Made by a program: the position numbers and the translations under genes
Shown: piece by piece, positions 6,439 to 6,741 of the stretch
Position numbering within the stretch: the stretch's first letter is position 1
Layout: each line of letters begins with the position of its first letter
Source: Gammaproteobacteria bacterium
Lineage (GTDB): Bacteria; Pseudomonadota; Gammaproteobacteria; SAR86; TMED112
Length of the DNA: 6,741 nt
Reading direction: 5' to 3'
NCBI GenBank assembly: GCA_002683115.1
Contig: NYSP01000026.1
Coordinates: 1-6,741, forward strand
The notes under the pieces: model-generated
Told to the model about the DNA's origin: nothing
Databases searched by the model: none
What the model saw: only the letters and a program-made list of their open reading frames with translations

Positions 6439-6741
6439 AACCCTTTCTGTTGTATCTACTATTGCAATAGTATTTTGATCAATTTCTAGATTAACCTCAT
6501 CACCAAAGACTAGGGCATCAAGATTTGTGCTTTTAAGAGTTTCTGGAATCAGATGAACTAAGAATCTTGTTTCGTTGATGCTTCCAATCGTAATGCTGCA
6601 ACCATTTATGCCTATATAACCTTTTTCAAAAACATATTTTGCCCATTTCTTTGGTAAATCAATAACAATATTTTTTGAATCTCCGATGATTTCAACTTCA
6701 AGCACTTTCCCTTTTTCATGAATATGGCCTGACATCAGATG
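6418..6741 (-). CDS. ribE: Riboflavin synthase alpha chain, C-terminal half (cut by window edge)
   Basis: Riboflavin synthase dismutates two 6,7-dimethyl-8-ribityllumazine molecules into riboflavin and a pyrimidinedione. The gene runs leftward from beyond the right edge to the TAG at 6420-6418; 107 codons are visible. The first residues read HLMSGHI, the junction between the two lumazine-binding barrels, so this is essentially the second barrel. Other family blocks are GYIGINGCSITIG, FLVHLIPETLKSTNL, GDEVNLEID and the terminal VDTTERVL, all close to E. coli RibC/RibE (about 213 residues). The ATG at 6735-6733 encodes this internal methionine and is not the gene start, since the reading frame continues with conserved HL to the window end. 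The 3' end overlaps pyrB convergently by 21 bp. Confidence 0.95.
   Translation of the reverse strand, partial: HLMSGHIHEKGKVLEVEIIGDSKNIVIDLPKKWAKYVFEKGYIGINGCSITIGSINETRFLVHLIPETLKSTNLDALVFGDEVNLEIDQNTIAIVDTTERVLRNQTK
6457..6472. repeat. Perfect 16-bp palindrome after pyrB, inside ribE
   Basis: TACTATTGCAATAGTA is its own reverse complement and is followed on the plus strand by TTTT, beginning 18 bases after the pyrB stop. As RNA it could form a 6-bp stem with a TGCA loop, but with only one G-C pair this would be a weak terminator. It also encodes ordinary ribE residues (TIAIV), so it may be chance. Confidence 0.3.

Noticed and set aside
6733..6735. ATG on the minus strand as the start of a small 105-residue protein
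   Set aside because: The frame stays open to the window edge and encodes HL before MSGHI, the conserved internal junction of riboflavin synthase, so this is an internal methionine.

Overview
The window is an ordinary, very compact piece of a bacterial core genome. The DNA is AT-rich (roughly one third G+C by eye). The order yicC-gmk-rpoZ-spoT, the omega-subunit sequence and the SpoT N-terminus all point to a gammaproteobacterium. Low G+C, near-absent intergenic DNA and overlapping genes suggest a streamlined, free-living lineage such as a SAR86-like marine group. That placement is inference and rests on no marker-gene comparison.

Layout: (1) the 5' half of recG lies on the minus strand (1-992) and runs off the left edge. 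(2) A 31-bp divergent gap (993-1023) follows. (3) Six plus-strand genes from 1024 to 6438 look like one operon: an atypical short-chain dehydrogenase of the YeeZ type, yicC, gmk, rpoZ, spoT and pyrB. Neighbours overlap by 4 to 11 bp, except for a 9-bp gap between rpoZ and spoT. (4) The 3' half of ribE, on the minus strand, enters from the right edge (6741 down to 6418), and its last codons overlap the end of pyrB tail-to-tail. No stretch of even 40 bp is free of a gene. No tRNA, rRNA, mobile element, CRISPR array or phage gene was seen.

Functionally the operon joins guanine-nucleotide metabolism (gmk), ppGpp turnover (spoT), an RNA polymerase subunit involved in the ppGpp response in E. coli (rpoZ), an RNA-processing enzyme (yicC) and the first committed pyrimidine step (pyrB). 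yicC/gmk/rpoZ/spoT is a familiar arrangement. In E. coli, recG follows spoT on the same strand after trmH; here recG is divergent at the other end, and pyrB takes the place after spoT.

I see no convincing undescribed system. The points most worth a second look are changes in the SpoT synthetase motifs, translational coupling of pyrB to spoT, the YeeZ-like protein without the SDR catalytic Tyr/Lys, the shared divergent start region of recG, and the pyrB/ribE tail overlap with a nearby perfect palindrome.
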